DNA of 30,238 bases from Bacteroides sp. (lineage in GTDB: Bacteria > Bacteroidota > Bacteroidia > Bacteroidales > Bacteroidaceae). Shown here one piece after another: positions 1-6,814 of this stretch. The notes below the pieces were generated by a model that saw nothing but the letters and a program-made list of their open reading frames with translations, was not told the DNA's origin and did no database searches. Positions within the stretch are counted from its first letter, which is position 1, and every line of letters starts with the position of its first letter. Where the stretch lies: positions 1 to 30,238 of the forward strand of contig JASLDF010000006.1 of the NCBI GenBank assembly GCA_030151635.1, given 5' to 3'. A program made the translations under genes and the position numbers.

Positions 1-28
1 CACATTTACAGTAAGAGTAGGACTTTAA
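1..28 (+). CDS. SusC-type TonB-dependent receptor, C-terminal end only (partial)
   Basis: The window opens inside a reading frame that ends TFTVRVGL followed by TAA at 26-28. A short alternating aromatic/hydrophobic C-terminus of this kind is typical of the last beta-strand of SusC/RagA outer-membrane receptors. A SusD gene starts 12 nt later, which is the usual susC-susD order. Only about nine codons are visible, so the call depends on context as much as on the residues. Confidence 0.6.
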
Positions 29-40
29 TAGAATTCAATT

Positions 41-1594
41 ATGAAGAAATTTAAATATATATTGATGGGCATGTTAGGAATGGCAATATCAAGTTGCAAT
101 TCCTATTTAGATACTATGCCAGATAATCGTGCTGAAGTAGACTCTGCTGATAAAGTAGAGAAACTATTGGTTTCGGCCTATCCAGGAACGGGTTATTTGT
201 ATTTAAGTGAGGTTGCTTCTGATAATACAGATTACCAAGGTGCTAATAATCCTTTCTTTGATCAATTAACAGAGGATACCTATTTCTGGAGAGATTTCAC
301 GGAAGCACATAATGAGTCTCCTAAAATGTTATGGGAGAGATCATATAGAGCAATTGCTTCAGCAAATCAAGCTTTAAAATCTATTGAAGAGCTTGGTGAT
401 GGAGAAAGATTACAAGGAGCAAAGGGGGAGGCTTTATTGTGTAGAGCTTACAATCACTTTATTTTAGCGAATGTTTTCTGTCAACACTATTCAGTGAAAC
501 ATGCGGATCAAGATTTGGGTGTCCACTATATGATTGAGTCTGAAACAACCTTGAACCCTAAATATAGTCGTGGTACACTTGCTGAAACCTATAAACATAT
601 TGAAGAAGACTTGGTGGAAGGATTAAGTCTAATTAATAAAGCTAAATTTGAAGTTCCTAAATACCACTTTAATCCAATGGCGGCAAATGCATTCGCTGCT
701 CGCTTTTACCTTTATAAAGGTGAAATGGATAAAGTAGTTACATACTCTTCAAAGGTTTTAGGGACAAACCCAAGTGCATTATTAAGAGATAATGAGTTAT
801 TAAGTACATTTCCAACTAAAGTTAGAGGGGAGCAATTCATTTCTACAAATTTGAAGGCTAATTTATTATTAATGACTAATACATCTGCTATGGGATGGGT
901 TTTTGGTAGTAATACAATGAACTCTAAATATTGTCATGGTAGTGTTATCTCTGATTATGAAACATTGCAAACTCGTACACCTTGGGGTGAGTTTAATCCG
1001 GAAAATACATTTGTATCCATTGAGGTGTATTCTGCAACGAATGTTAATAAGGTAATTATTCCGAAACATGCACGGTTAATTGAATATGTTGACCCTGTTG
1101 CAGGATTAGGATACAGAAGAGGTGTGTATCCTGCATTTACAACAGATGAAACTCTGTTATCAAGAGCTGAGGCTAACGTAAGACTTGGAAATTTCGATGA
1201 GGCTATAACTGATTTGAATTACTGGATTGGTGCTAATTATAAAACCTTCACACCGGTAACTTTAGAATCTATATTAGCTTGGGTTGATAGTTATGAATAT
1301 TATGAACCAACAAGACCTACTCCGCTGAAAAAACTAAATCCAGATTTTGAAATTCAAGATGGTACACAAGAAAAACTGCTTCAATATGTTCTTCAAGTGC
1401 GTAGATATGAAACAATTCATATGGGTCTAAGATGGTTTGATGTTAAACGTTATGGTATAGAAATATCTAGACGCTTAATTGAAGGTAAGTTTATTCAAGA
1501 GGTAATAGATTCTCTTCCTAAACGTGATTTACGCAGTGCTATTCAATTACCTCAAGAGGTGATTTTAGCTGGTATGGAAGCTAATCCTAGATAA
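41..1594 (+). CDS. RagB/SusD family nutrient-uptake outer-membrane lipoprotein
   Basis: This is a surface lipoprotein that caps a SusC channel and delivers substrate to it. The N-terminus is a lipoprotein signal, with MKKFKYILMGMLGMAISSC ending in a lipobox and acylated Cys19. SusD traits follow: the start of the mature chain (CNSYLDTMPDN), helical TPR-like repeats such as RSYRAIASANQAL and KGEALLCRAYNHFILANVF, and a C-terminal segment with LLSRAEANVRLG and RRYETIHMGLRWFDVKRYG. At 517 aa it has normal SusD length. It lies 12 nt after a SusC end and 17 nt before a metallohydrolase lipoprotein, so the genes are probably co-transcribed. The substrate cannot be read from the sequence. No glycoside hydrolase lies alongside, so a peptide, glycoprotein or other non-polysaccharide ligand is possible (inference). 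Confidence 0.93.
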   Translation: MKKFKYILMGMLGMAISSCNSYLDTMPDNRAEVDSADKVEKLLVSAYPGTGYLYLSEVASDNTDYQGANNPFFDQLTEDTYFWRDFTEAHNESPKMLWERSYRAIASANQALKSIEELGDGERLQGAKGEALLCRAYNHFILANVFCQHYSVKHADQDLGVHYMIESETTLNPKYSRGTLAETYKHIEEDLVEGLSLINKAKFEVPKYHFNPMAANAFAARFYLYKGEMDKVVTYSSKVLGTNPSALLRDNELLSTFPTKVRGEQFISTNLKANLLLMTNTSAMGWVFGSNTMNSKYCHGSVISDYETLQTRTPWGEFNPENTFVSIEVYSATNVNKVIIPKHARLIEYVDPVAGLGYRRGVYPAFTTDETLLSRAEANVRLGNFDEAITDLNYWIGANYKTFTPVTLESILAWVDSYEYYEPTRPTPLKKLNPDFEIQDGTQEKLLQYVLQVRRYETIHMGLRWFDVKRYGIEISRRLIEGKFIQEVIDSLPKRDLRSAIQLPQEVILAGMEANPR

Positions 1595-1611
1595 TATTTA
1601 AAGTTAGAATT

Positions 1612-2511
1612 ATGAAGAAAATATATATAGTGCCACTGCTACTTTTCGCTTTATTATTAGGAAGTTGTTCTGAAGATAAATTAAGTAGTAAAAGTGTAAT
1701 TGTAGATCCAATAGTAGAGCAGAACGAGTTCGATAAATGGATTTTTGATAAATATATCAATGTTTACAATATTGATGTTTTATATCGAATGCAAGATATA
1801 GAGTCGGATATGAACTATAACTTGGTACCACCTAGATATGATAAGTCTGTGATATTGACTCAATTGGTTAGATACTTATGTCTAGAGGCTTATGATGAAA
1901 CAACTGGTAGTACACAGTTTATCAAAAATAATTTTCCTAAAATCTTAAACTTAATTGGTTCTCCGGCTTATAAAAATAACGGGACTATGGTTATTGGTAC
2001 TGCTGAGGGGGGGCAAAAAATTACATTATATAATGTAAATTTACTAGACTTAAATGATATGGCACAAATGAATGATTGGTTTTTCCATACTATTCACCAT
2101 GAGTTTGCTCATATCTTGCATCAGAAAAAACCATATTCTCCAGCATTTGAAGAGATTAGTGGAGCCGACTATATTACTGATAACTGGAACGAACTTTCGG
2201 AAAATAAGGCATTGCAAAAAGGTTTTATATCTCAATATGCAGCCAGTGCTGTAAGTGAAGATTTTGTAGAGTTAATCTCTTTATACATCACATTATCAGA
2301 TGAGGCTTGGGAAGAAAAGTTAGAAAATGCTGGAGAAAATGATCCATCTACAAAAAAACCATTCCCTGGAAAGGCTATTATTCTAGAGAAGTTTGAAATT
2401 GTAGAAAATTATCTTTTAGAAAGTTGGGGTATCGACATTCATGAATTAAGAGACGAGATAAAAGCTCGAATGGATAAAATGAGTGAAATAGACTTTACAA
2501 CGTTACAATAA
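1612..2511 (+). CDS. Substrate import-associated zinc metallohydrolase lipoprotein (HExxH)
   Basis: This is a predicted cell-surface lipoprotein with a zinc hydrolase motif. The signal peptide ends LLLGSC, placing the lipid-bearing Cys at about residue 19. The sequence HHEFAHILHQ holds the HExxH motif with His163, Glu164 and His167. A later acidic segment (SEDFVELISLYIT) may supply a third metal ligand. This arrangement matches the family known as substrate import-associated zinc metallohydrolase lipoproteins (Peptidase_Mx1-like), which is encoded beside SusC/SusD. At 299 aa it is of usual size. It lies 17 nt after susD and 29 nt before a DUF4302 gene. The natural substrate is unknown. Protease activity is an inference from the HExxH motif and has not been shown for this family as far as I know. 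Confidence 0.85.
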   Translation: MKKIYIVPLLLFALLLGSCSEDKLSSKSVIVDPIVEQNEFDKWIFDKYINVYNIDVLYRMQDIESDMNYNLVPPRYDKSVILTQLVRYLCLEAYDETTGSTQFIKNNFPKILNLIGSPAYKNNGTMVIGTAEGGQKITLYNVNLLDLNDMAQMNDWFFHTIHHEFAHILHQKKPYSPAFEEISGADYITDNWNELSENKALQKGFISQYAASAVSEDFVELISLYITLSDEAWEEKLENAGENDPSTKKPFPGKAIILEKFEIVENYLLESWGIDIHELRDEIKARMDKMSEIDFTTLQ

Positions 2512-2540
2512 AAGAGTATTAATTATAAGTAGAAGATATT

Positions 2541-3848
2541 ATGAAGAAAATAAATATATTTTTATTCATCTTGTTGGCTGTTGTTTTTCAATCTTGTTTA
2601 AAAGATGATAAGGATAAGTTTCCTATATCAGCTTCTTCAAGAATTGAGGCTAGATTATTGGAAAATAGTGAGGTCTTGAAAAGTGCAAAAAATGGTTGGC
2701 TGATGAAATATTATCCAGAATCGCATCAAATCTATGGTGGTTATAATATTCTAGTGAAGTTTGACGATCAAGACAAGGTGACTGTCATGACTGAGCGTGG
2801 AGGTTCAAAAATAACTGAAACTAGTTTATATGGTTTAATAGCTGATAATGGACCTGTAGTAACATTCAATACAAATAATGAGTTGTTTCACTATTATTCA
2901 ATGCCTGAGAATCCAGACCGAATAGGACCTATTGAAGGGGGAATGTTGGGTGACTATGAGTTTGTTATTATGGATGCAAAGCCAGAACAGGTTATACTTA
3001 AAGGCAAGAAAACAAATAATAAAATAGTAATGACTCCTATTCCTATGGAACAATCGTGGGAAGCTTTAATGGATGAGTATTTAGCTACAGATCTAGCTGT
3101 TAATGGTTATTATGCTTACGAGTATTCTGTAAATGGTGAACAGGCTTATGTCTTCAGAAGTTTTAGAAACTTTTTATTTACTCAAAATATAGGTGGTAAA
3201 GATGTTTCTTTCTCTATGGGCTATATAGATACAAAAGATGGTATTGAGTTTTATGAGCCTATAACTCTAGGTGGTGTTGAAGTGCATAGTATGACTTTCT
3301 TCTATGATAAGGATAATCCTTATTTTGAAGATGCGACTACTGGGGCTAAGCTGAAAGTATTACCAGCTCCTCTTAGCCGATTGCTTGTTAGTGGCAAATG
3401 GTATTTTTCCATTAAGAATATGGGTTCTTATGGAGCAAAATATTGGAAACAGGCTTATGATGAAAGAATGAAACCTAGAAACTTTGTAATGCATTCAATT
3501 TTCTTGGGTCGTGATAACAATCAATTTGGTATGAGTTACTTAGGTGGTACTAGGGGGTATGTACCTCAGTTTGGTATGTATTACTTTAATTATGAGATTG
3601 TTGATGATAATACATTCCGTACTAATTGGACAGGCTTTGGTGGTGGAACTTTTGTATTATATGGAATTTTATATAAAATGAATTTAGTCATTCATCCTAT
3701 ATCTAATAGTCCTGATCTTACACGAGAGTTCGATTTAACTACAGATGACGTACTTAAACCTTCTTGGATAAAGCTTCAAGATGTCGATAGATTTAATAAT
3801 TCATTTAAATTATTTAAAGATGTGGTTGTAGAACCCTTCTTGAATTAG
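2541..3848 (+). CDS. DUF4302 domain lipoprotein
   Basis: The signal peptide MKKINIFLFILLAVVFQSC ends in a lipobox with Cys19, so the product is probably anchored in the outer membrane. The body, with NGWLMKYYPES near residue 52, GGYNILVKFDD near residue 68 and many Gly/Tyr/Phe-rich beta segments, fits DUF4302, a Bacteroidota family regularly found after SusC, SusD and the HExxH lipoprotein. At 435 aa the length agrees. No catalytic motif is visible. A role in substrate binding, or as an extra surface subunit of the SusCD complex, is inference from context. It is the last gene of the operon, with a strong terminator about 35 nt later. Confidence 0.82.
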   Translation: MKKINIFLFILLAVVFQSCLKDDKDKFPISASSRIEARLLENSEVLKSAKNGWLMKYYPESHQIYGGYNILVKFDDQDKVTVMTERGGSKITETSLYGLIADNGPVVTFNTNNELFHYYSMPENPDRIGPIEGGMLGDYEFVIMDAKPEQVILKGKKTNNKIVMTPIPMEQSWEALMDEYLATDLAVNGYYAYEYSVNGEQAYVFRSFRNFLFTQNIGGKDVSFSMGYIDTKDGIEFYEPITLGGVEVHSMTFFYDKDNPYFEDATTGAKLKVLPAPLSRLLVSGKWYFSIKNMGSYGAKYWKQAYDERMKPRNFVMHSIFLGRDNNQFGMSYLGGTRGYVPQFGMYYFNYEIVDDNTFRTNWTGFGGGTFVLYGILYKMNLVIHPISNSPDLTREFDLTTDDVLKPSWIKLQDVDRFNNSFKLFKDVVVEPFLN

Positions 3849-3883
3849 TTATAGATTTTTTGTTTAGAACTATTATTTGAGTT

Positions 3884-3925
3884 GATAGCCCTATCTGCAG
3901 TGATTGTAGTTAGGGCTATCTTTAT
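3884..3925 (+). terminator. Intrinsic terminator of the first SusCD operon
   Basis: A perfect 10-bp inverted repeat, GATAGCCCTA (3884-3893) and TAGGGCTATC (3911-3920), is followed by TTTATT. The 17-nt loop is longer than usual. Confidence 0.75.
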
Positions 3926-3949
3926 TCCGAGACTTACTGTTGATGCTCG

Positions 3950-4002
3950 TTTAGAAATAACTAACAGTTGCTCATTGTGTTGGTTGTGGGTCTGTTTCTA
4001 AA
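3950..4002. other. Imperfect long-range stem-loop in the intergenic region before yhhQ
   Basis: TTTAGAAA (3950-3957) can pair with TTTCTAAA (3995-4002). Inside it, AACTAACA (3959-3966) can pair with TGTTGGTT (3978-3985), with one G-T wobble. The structure lies between the upstream terminator and the yhhQ promoter. It is asymmetric, with 1 nt against 9 nt between the two stems. It may be a small RNA, a protein site or chance. Confidence 0.25.
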
Positions 4003-4012
4003 TTGATTTGTA

Positions 4013-4044
4013 TTGTCTTTTTTGCATTTTAAATTGTACTTTTG
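4013..4044 (+). promoter_or_regulatory. Bacteroidota-type promoter for yhhQ
   Basis: TTG at 4013-4015 and TACTTTTG (TAnnTTTG) at 4037-4044 are separated by 21 nt. Transcription should begin a few bases downstream, leaving a leader of about 85 nt that contains the candidate preQ1 aptamer. Confidence 0.6.
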
Positions 4045-4100
4045 CAATTCATTTAAAATAATAAGGTAAGAGCTTTGATTAAATGCGTTTAATTAATAGC

Positions 4101-4131
4101 CGTGTACTTGGTAAACCACGTAAAAAACAAG
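4101..4131 (+). promoter_or_regulatory. Candidate preQ1-I riboswitch aptamer upstream of yhhQ
   Basis: The segment can form the compact H-type pseudoknot of preQ1-I aptamers. P1 is CGTG (4101-4104) with CACG (4117-4120). The loop begins TAC (4105-4107). The P2 strand TTG (4108-4110) pairs with CAA (4128-4130), or CTTG with CAAG if counted as 4 bp. G4111 and TAAA (4112-4115) follow, then C4116, which sits where the preQ1-pairing C lies in the Bacillus subtilis aptamer. After P1 come T and six A residues (4122-4127), the A-rich tail that docks in the P1 minor groove. The spacing matches the known aptamer almost base for base, though P1 is 4 bp rather than 5. It ends 4 nt before the start codon of a queuosine-precursor transporter, so ligand binding would probably block translation initiation. 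The structure is seen in the sequence. Ligand and mode are inference. Confidence 0.6.
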
Positions 4132-4135
4132 ATGA

Positions 4136-4816
4136 ATGAATAAAAAAGTATCCGTTTTATTTATGCTCATGGGCATAATCTTCAATGTCTGCTTGATAGC
4201 AGCAAATTTATTTGAAACAAAAGTAATTGATCTATTTGGTCTACATATTACTGGAGGATTATTGATTTTTCCAATATCCTATATTATTAATGATTGTATT
4301 TGTGAAGTCTGGGGATTCAAAAAAGCTCGGTTAATCATTTGGTCTGGGTTCATTATGAATTTCTTTGTCGTAATGATGGGGCTATTTGCCGTGTGGCTTC
4401 CGGGTGCGGAAGAGTGGGATGGAGAACCGCATTTTAATTTTATATTTGGATTAGCTCCTCGAATTGCTTTGGCTAGTTTTATTGCCTTTCTAGTAGGTTC
4501 ATTCTTGAATGCCTACGTAATGAGTAAAATGAAAATAGCCAGTGGTGGAAAAAACTTTTCATCTCGTGCAATTTGGTCAACAATAGTTGGTGAAACAGGA
4601 GATTCTTTAATCTTTTTTCCAATTGCATTTGCTGGAGAAATGCCTGTAACTTTATTATTGGAGTTAATGGTGATACAGATTTTCCTTAAATCAATTTATG
4701 AAGTAATTGTTTTACCTATAACCATTCGAGTTGTGAAATATATTAAGAAGGTTGAGCAGGTAGACACCTATGATACAGATATATCTTTTAATATATTTAA
4801 GATTAAAGATTTATAA
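4136..4816 (+). CDS. yhhQ: Queuosine precursor transporter (YhhQ/VUT family)
   Basis: This is an inner-membrane protein that takes up queuosine precursors (preQ0/preQ1) for tRNA modification. The 226 aa chain is mostly hydrophobic, with about six membrane segments beginning at residues 5-27. It carries family landmarks: the DLFGLHITGGLLIFPISYIINDCICEVWG region (about residues 32-60), where GLLIFPISYIINDCICEVWG is the conserved core, then FSSRAIWSTIVGETGDSLIF near residue 142. The start must be ATG 4136, because the codon just before it is TGA in the same frame. A candidate preQ1-I aptamer lies in the leader, which supports a role in preQ1 supply. Convergent with rlmH; the two genes share a terminator. 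Confidence 0.92.
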   Translation: MNKKVSVLFMLMGIIFNVCLIAANLFETKVIDLFGLHITGGLLIFPISYIINDCICEVWGFKKARLIIWSGFIMNFFVVMMGLFAVWLPGAEEWDGEPHFNFIFGLAPRIALASFIAFLVGSFLNAYVMSKMKIASGGKNFSSRAIWSTIVGETGDSLIFFPIAFAGEMPVTLLLELMVIQIFLKSIYEVIVLPITIRVVKYIKKVEQVDTYDTDISFNIFKIKDL

Positions 4817-4820
4817 TAAA

Positions 4821-4861
4821 TACGGCTAATTAGTTTTTCTAATTAGCCGTATTTGTATTTT
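4821..4861. terminator. Bidirectional terminator between yhhQ and rlmH
   Basis: A perfect 12-bp stem, TACGGCTAATTA (4821-4832) and TAATTAGCCGTA (4840-4851), encloses a short T-rich loop. T-rich DNA follows on the plus strand, and A-rich DNA before it acts as a U-tract for the minus strand. It serves both convergent genes and overlaps the rlmH stop codon region. Confidence 0.88.
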
Positions 4862-5333
4862 ATTCATGGTGATATGGACTATTATTTAAAATGCTCATTG
4901 CTCGGTATATTTGCTCTACAAAAATTAAACGAATCATTTGATGTGAGAAAGTCATTTTAGATAACGATATTTTTTCTTGAGCCACATCATAAATTCTAGG
5001 TGAGAATCCATAAGGACCGCCTATAATAAAGATGAGTCGTTTATTAACATTAATCATTTTGTTTTGCATCCAATCGGCAAACTGAATTGATTTAAACTCT
5101 TTACCATGTTCATCAAGTAAGACCACGTGATCGCTTGGTTGAAGTTCCTTTAAAATTAAGTCGGCCTCTTTCTCTTTCTGTTGCTCTTCCGATATGCTTT
5201 TGGTATTTTTTAGTTCAGGAATAACTTGAATGTCAAAAGCTAAATATCTTTGAGTGCGTTTCAAATACTCTTCGATAGCTTTTACAAAATGTTTTTCTAC
5301 TGTTTTACCTACTACTAAAAGCGTTGTCTTCAT
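4860..5333 (-). CDS. rlmH: 23S rRNA (pseudouridine1915-N3)-methyltransferase RlmH
   Basis: This SPOUT-class methyltransferase modifies pseudouridine 1915 in helix 69 of 23S rRNA, using S-adenosylmethionine. The 157 aa length is normal. The knotted SAM-binding site shows as FIIGGPYGFSP (about residues 101-111). SKMTFSHQMIRLIFVEQIYR and the C-terminal SPYHHE complete the hallmark RlmH ending. It is a single-gene unit on the minus strand, with a matching promoter upstream and a shared terminator with yhhQ downstream. Confidence 0.96.
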   Translation of the reverse strand: MKTTLLVVGKTVEKHFVKAIEEYLKRTQRYLAFDIQVIPELKNTKSISEEQQKEKEADLILKELQPSDHVVLLDEHGKEFKSIQFADWMQNKMINVNKRLIFIIGGPYGFSPRIYDVAQEKISLSKMTFSHQMIRLIFVEQIYRAMSILNNSPYHHE

Positions 5334-5357
5334 TTATACCTATTTTATGTTGAGGCT

Positions 5358-5389
5358 CAAAAATAGGCTTTTTTTATTGTTTATAGCAA
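5358..5389 (-). promoter_or_regulatory. Promoter of rlmH
   Basis: On the minus strand TTG (5389-5387) and TATTTTTG (5365-5358) are 21 nt apart, fitting the Bacteroidota consensus. It overlaps the divergent promoter of the DUF4783-nadC unit. Confidence 0.5.
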
Positions 5390-5405
5390 CTTTTAATTAA
5401 CTTTG
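5377..5405 (+). promoter_or_regulatory. Promoter of the DUF4783-nadC unit
   Basis: TTG (5377-5379) and TAACTTTG (5398-5405) are separated by 18 nt. The start codon at 5428 lies 22 nt beyond, so the leader is very short. Confidence 0.6.
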
Positions 5406-5427
5406 CTTATACTAAACCTAACTAACT

Positions 5428-5820
5428 ATGATGCTAAAAGTAATTTTGTGGTTATCTATTTTTTGTTCTCCGGCACAAGTCATTAAGACTCCAGATATAC
5501 CAAAGGGGATAATAGAAACGTTTGAAACTGGAAATTCATCTCTGTTGACACCTTATTTGAATGAGGAAATGTCAATGATAATATTAAATAGTGAGTTCCG
5601 CGGACAAAAAGATAAAGCATTAAAAAATCTAGATAAGTTCTTTGTCAATCATAAAATTGTCTCTTTTGAAGTTAAGCATAGTAGCATTAGGGCAGAGTCT
5701 GGTTTTTTTATTGGTTCGCTCCAATCCAAGGATTCTCGCTTTCGTGTGAACTGTTTCTTTAAAAAAGGAACGAAGCATATTGTAATAAATCAAATTCGAA
5801 TTGATAATGCAAAAGACTAA
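5428..5820 (+). CDS. DUF4783 family protein
   Basis: This is a 130 aa protein with a short hydrophobic N-terminus (MMLKVILWLSIFCSPAQ), probably a Sec signal. The mature part is a small NTF2-like alpha+beta domain: GIIETFETGNSSLLTPYLNE, then KALKNLDKFFVNHKIVSF, then beta strands to the end. This fits DUF4783, a Bacteroidota family of unknown function commonly found beside nadC. ATG 5428 and ATG 5431 are both possible starts. The 3' end overlaps nadC by 14 nt, pointing to translational coupling. No catalytic residues are evident, so no function is assigned. Confidence 0.8.
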   Translation: MMLKVILWLSIFCSPAQVIKTPDIPKGIIETFETGNSSLLTPYLNEEMSMIILNSEFRGQKDKALKNLDKFFVNHKIVSFEVKHSSIRAESGFFIGSLQSKDSRFRVNCFFKKGTKHIVINQIRIDNAKD

Positions 5821-6658
5821 TGAGGAGCTATTCGAACAATTACTCGAAATAGCATTTGCCGAAGATATAGGCGACGGTGATCATACAACTTTATCCTGTA
5901 TCCCTGACGATGCCATGGGTAAATCTAAACTTCTTATTAAAGAAGAAGGTATCCTTGCAGGTGTTGAAATGGCTAAAGAAATCTTTAACCACTTTGATCC
6001 AGAGATGAAAGTGGATGTGTTTATTCAAGATGGTGCACATGTATTGCCTGGTGATGTGGTGATGATCGTTGAGGGTAAAGTTCAATCTTTACTTCAAACT
6101 GAGCGTCTTATGCTTAATATGATGCAAAGAATGAGTGGTATTGCTACAAATACCAATAGGTATGTTCAAGAATTGGCTGGTACAAAAACCCAAGTCCTTG
6201 ACACTCGAAAAACAGCACCAGGACTACGTGTCATTGAAAAAGAGGCGGTTCGAATTGGTGGTGGGGTAAATCATCGTATTGGATTGTTTGATATGATTCT
6301 TTTAAAGGATAATCACATAGACTTTGCAGGAGGTATTGAACAAGCGATACAAAGAGCACAGGAATACTGTAAAGCACATCATAAAGACTTGAAAATTGAA
6401 ATTGAAGTTCGTGACTTTGAAGAACTAAATCAGGTTTTAAAAATGGGTGGGGTTAATCGTATCTTACTTGATAATTTTACTCCTAATAATACACGTAAGG
6501 CTGTAGAGCTTATTGCTGGAAGATTTGAAACCGAGTCTTCGGGTGGTATTACTTTTGAAACATTGAGAAGTTATGCCGAATGTGGCGTTGATTATATTTC
6601 CGTGGGCGCACTGACTCACTCTGTCAAAGGTTTAGATATGAGTTTCAAAGCTTGCTAA
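5807..6658 (+). CDS. nadC: Nicotinate-nucleotide pyrophosphorylase (quinolinate phosphoribosyltransferase)
   Basis: The enzyme converts quinolinate and PRPP to nicotinate mononucleotide, CO2 and pyrophosphate in de novo NAD synthesis. The 283 aa chain has the N-terminal open sandwich (AFAEDIGDGDHTT) and the barrel with DTRKTAPGLR (residues 132-141), VRIGGGVNHR and LLKDNHI (Lys167-His170), which hold the quinolinate and PRPP-binding residues. Late motifs IEIEVRD, ILLDNF and DYISVGALTHS are also typical. ATG 5807 is preferred over the in-frame TTG at 5801. Either start lies inside the end of the DUF4783 gene, so the two are co-expressed. Confidence 0.97.
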   Translation: MQKTNEELFEQLLEIAFAEDIGDGDHTTLSCIPDDAMGKSKLLIKEEGILAGVEMAKEIFNHFDPEMKVDVFIQDGAHVLPGDVVMIVEGKVQSLLQTERLMLNMMQRMSGIATNTNRYVQELAGTKTQVLDTRKTAPGLRVIEKEAVRIGGGVNHRIGLFDMILLKDNHIDFAGGIEQAIQRAQEYCKAHHKDLKIEIEVRDFEELNQVLKMGGVNRILLDNFTPNNTRKAVELIAGRFETESSGGITFETLRSYAECGVDYISVGALTHSVKGLDMSFKAC

Positions 6659-6682
6659 GAAATTTAGTTTGAAAATATTTGT

Positions 6683-6730
6683 AAGTCTCTGCTAATTTTA
6701 ACTATAAAATATGGCAGAGACTTCTTTTTA
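6683..6730 (+). terminator. Terminator of nadC
   Basis: A 10-bp perfect stem, AAGTCTCTGC (6683-6692) and GCAGAGACTT (6714-6723), is followed by CTTTTTAA. Confidence 0.75.
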
Positions 6731-6733
6731 ACT

Positions 6734-6741
6734 TATATTTG
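6734..6741 (+). promoter_or_regulatory. Possible -7 element (TAnnTTTG) for the lipoprotein gene at 6815
   Basis: TATATTTG directly follows the nadC terminator. No clear TTG lies 18-21 nt upstream, so the assignment rests on the -7 box and position only. Confidence 0.35.
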
Positions 6742-6814
6742 TAAAAAGGTTTGTTATAAACATGTATTTAATGGACGTTGGCTTATCAACTCCTTTATAT
6801 ACTGATATTTATCA

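Noticed and set aside
5801..5806. TTG start for nadC
   Set aside because: ATG 5807 is two codons downstream in the same frame and is the more usual start.
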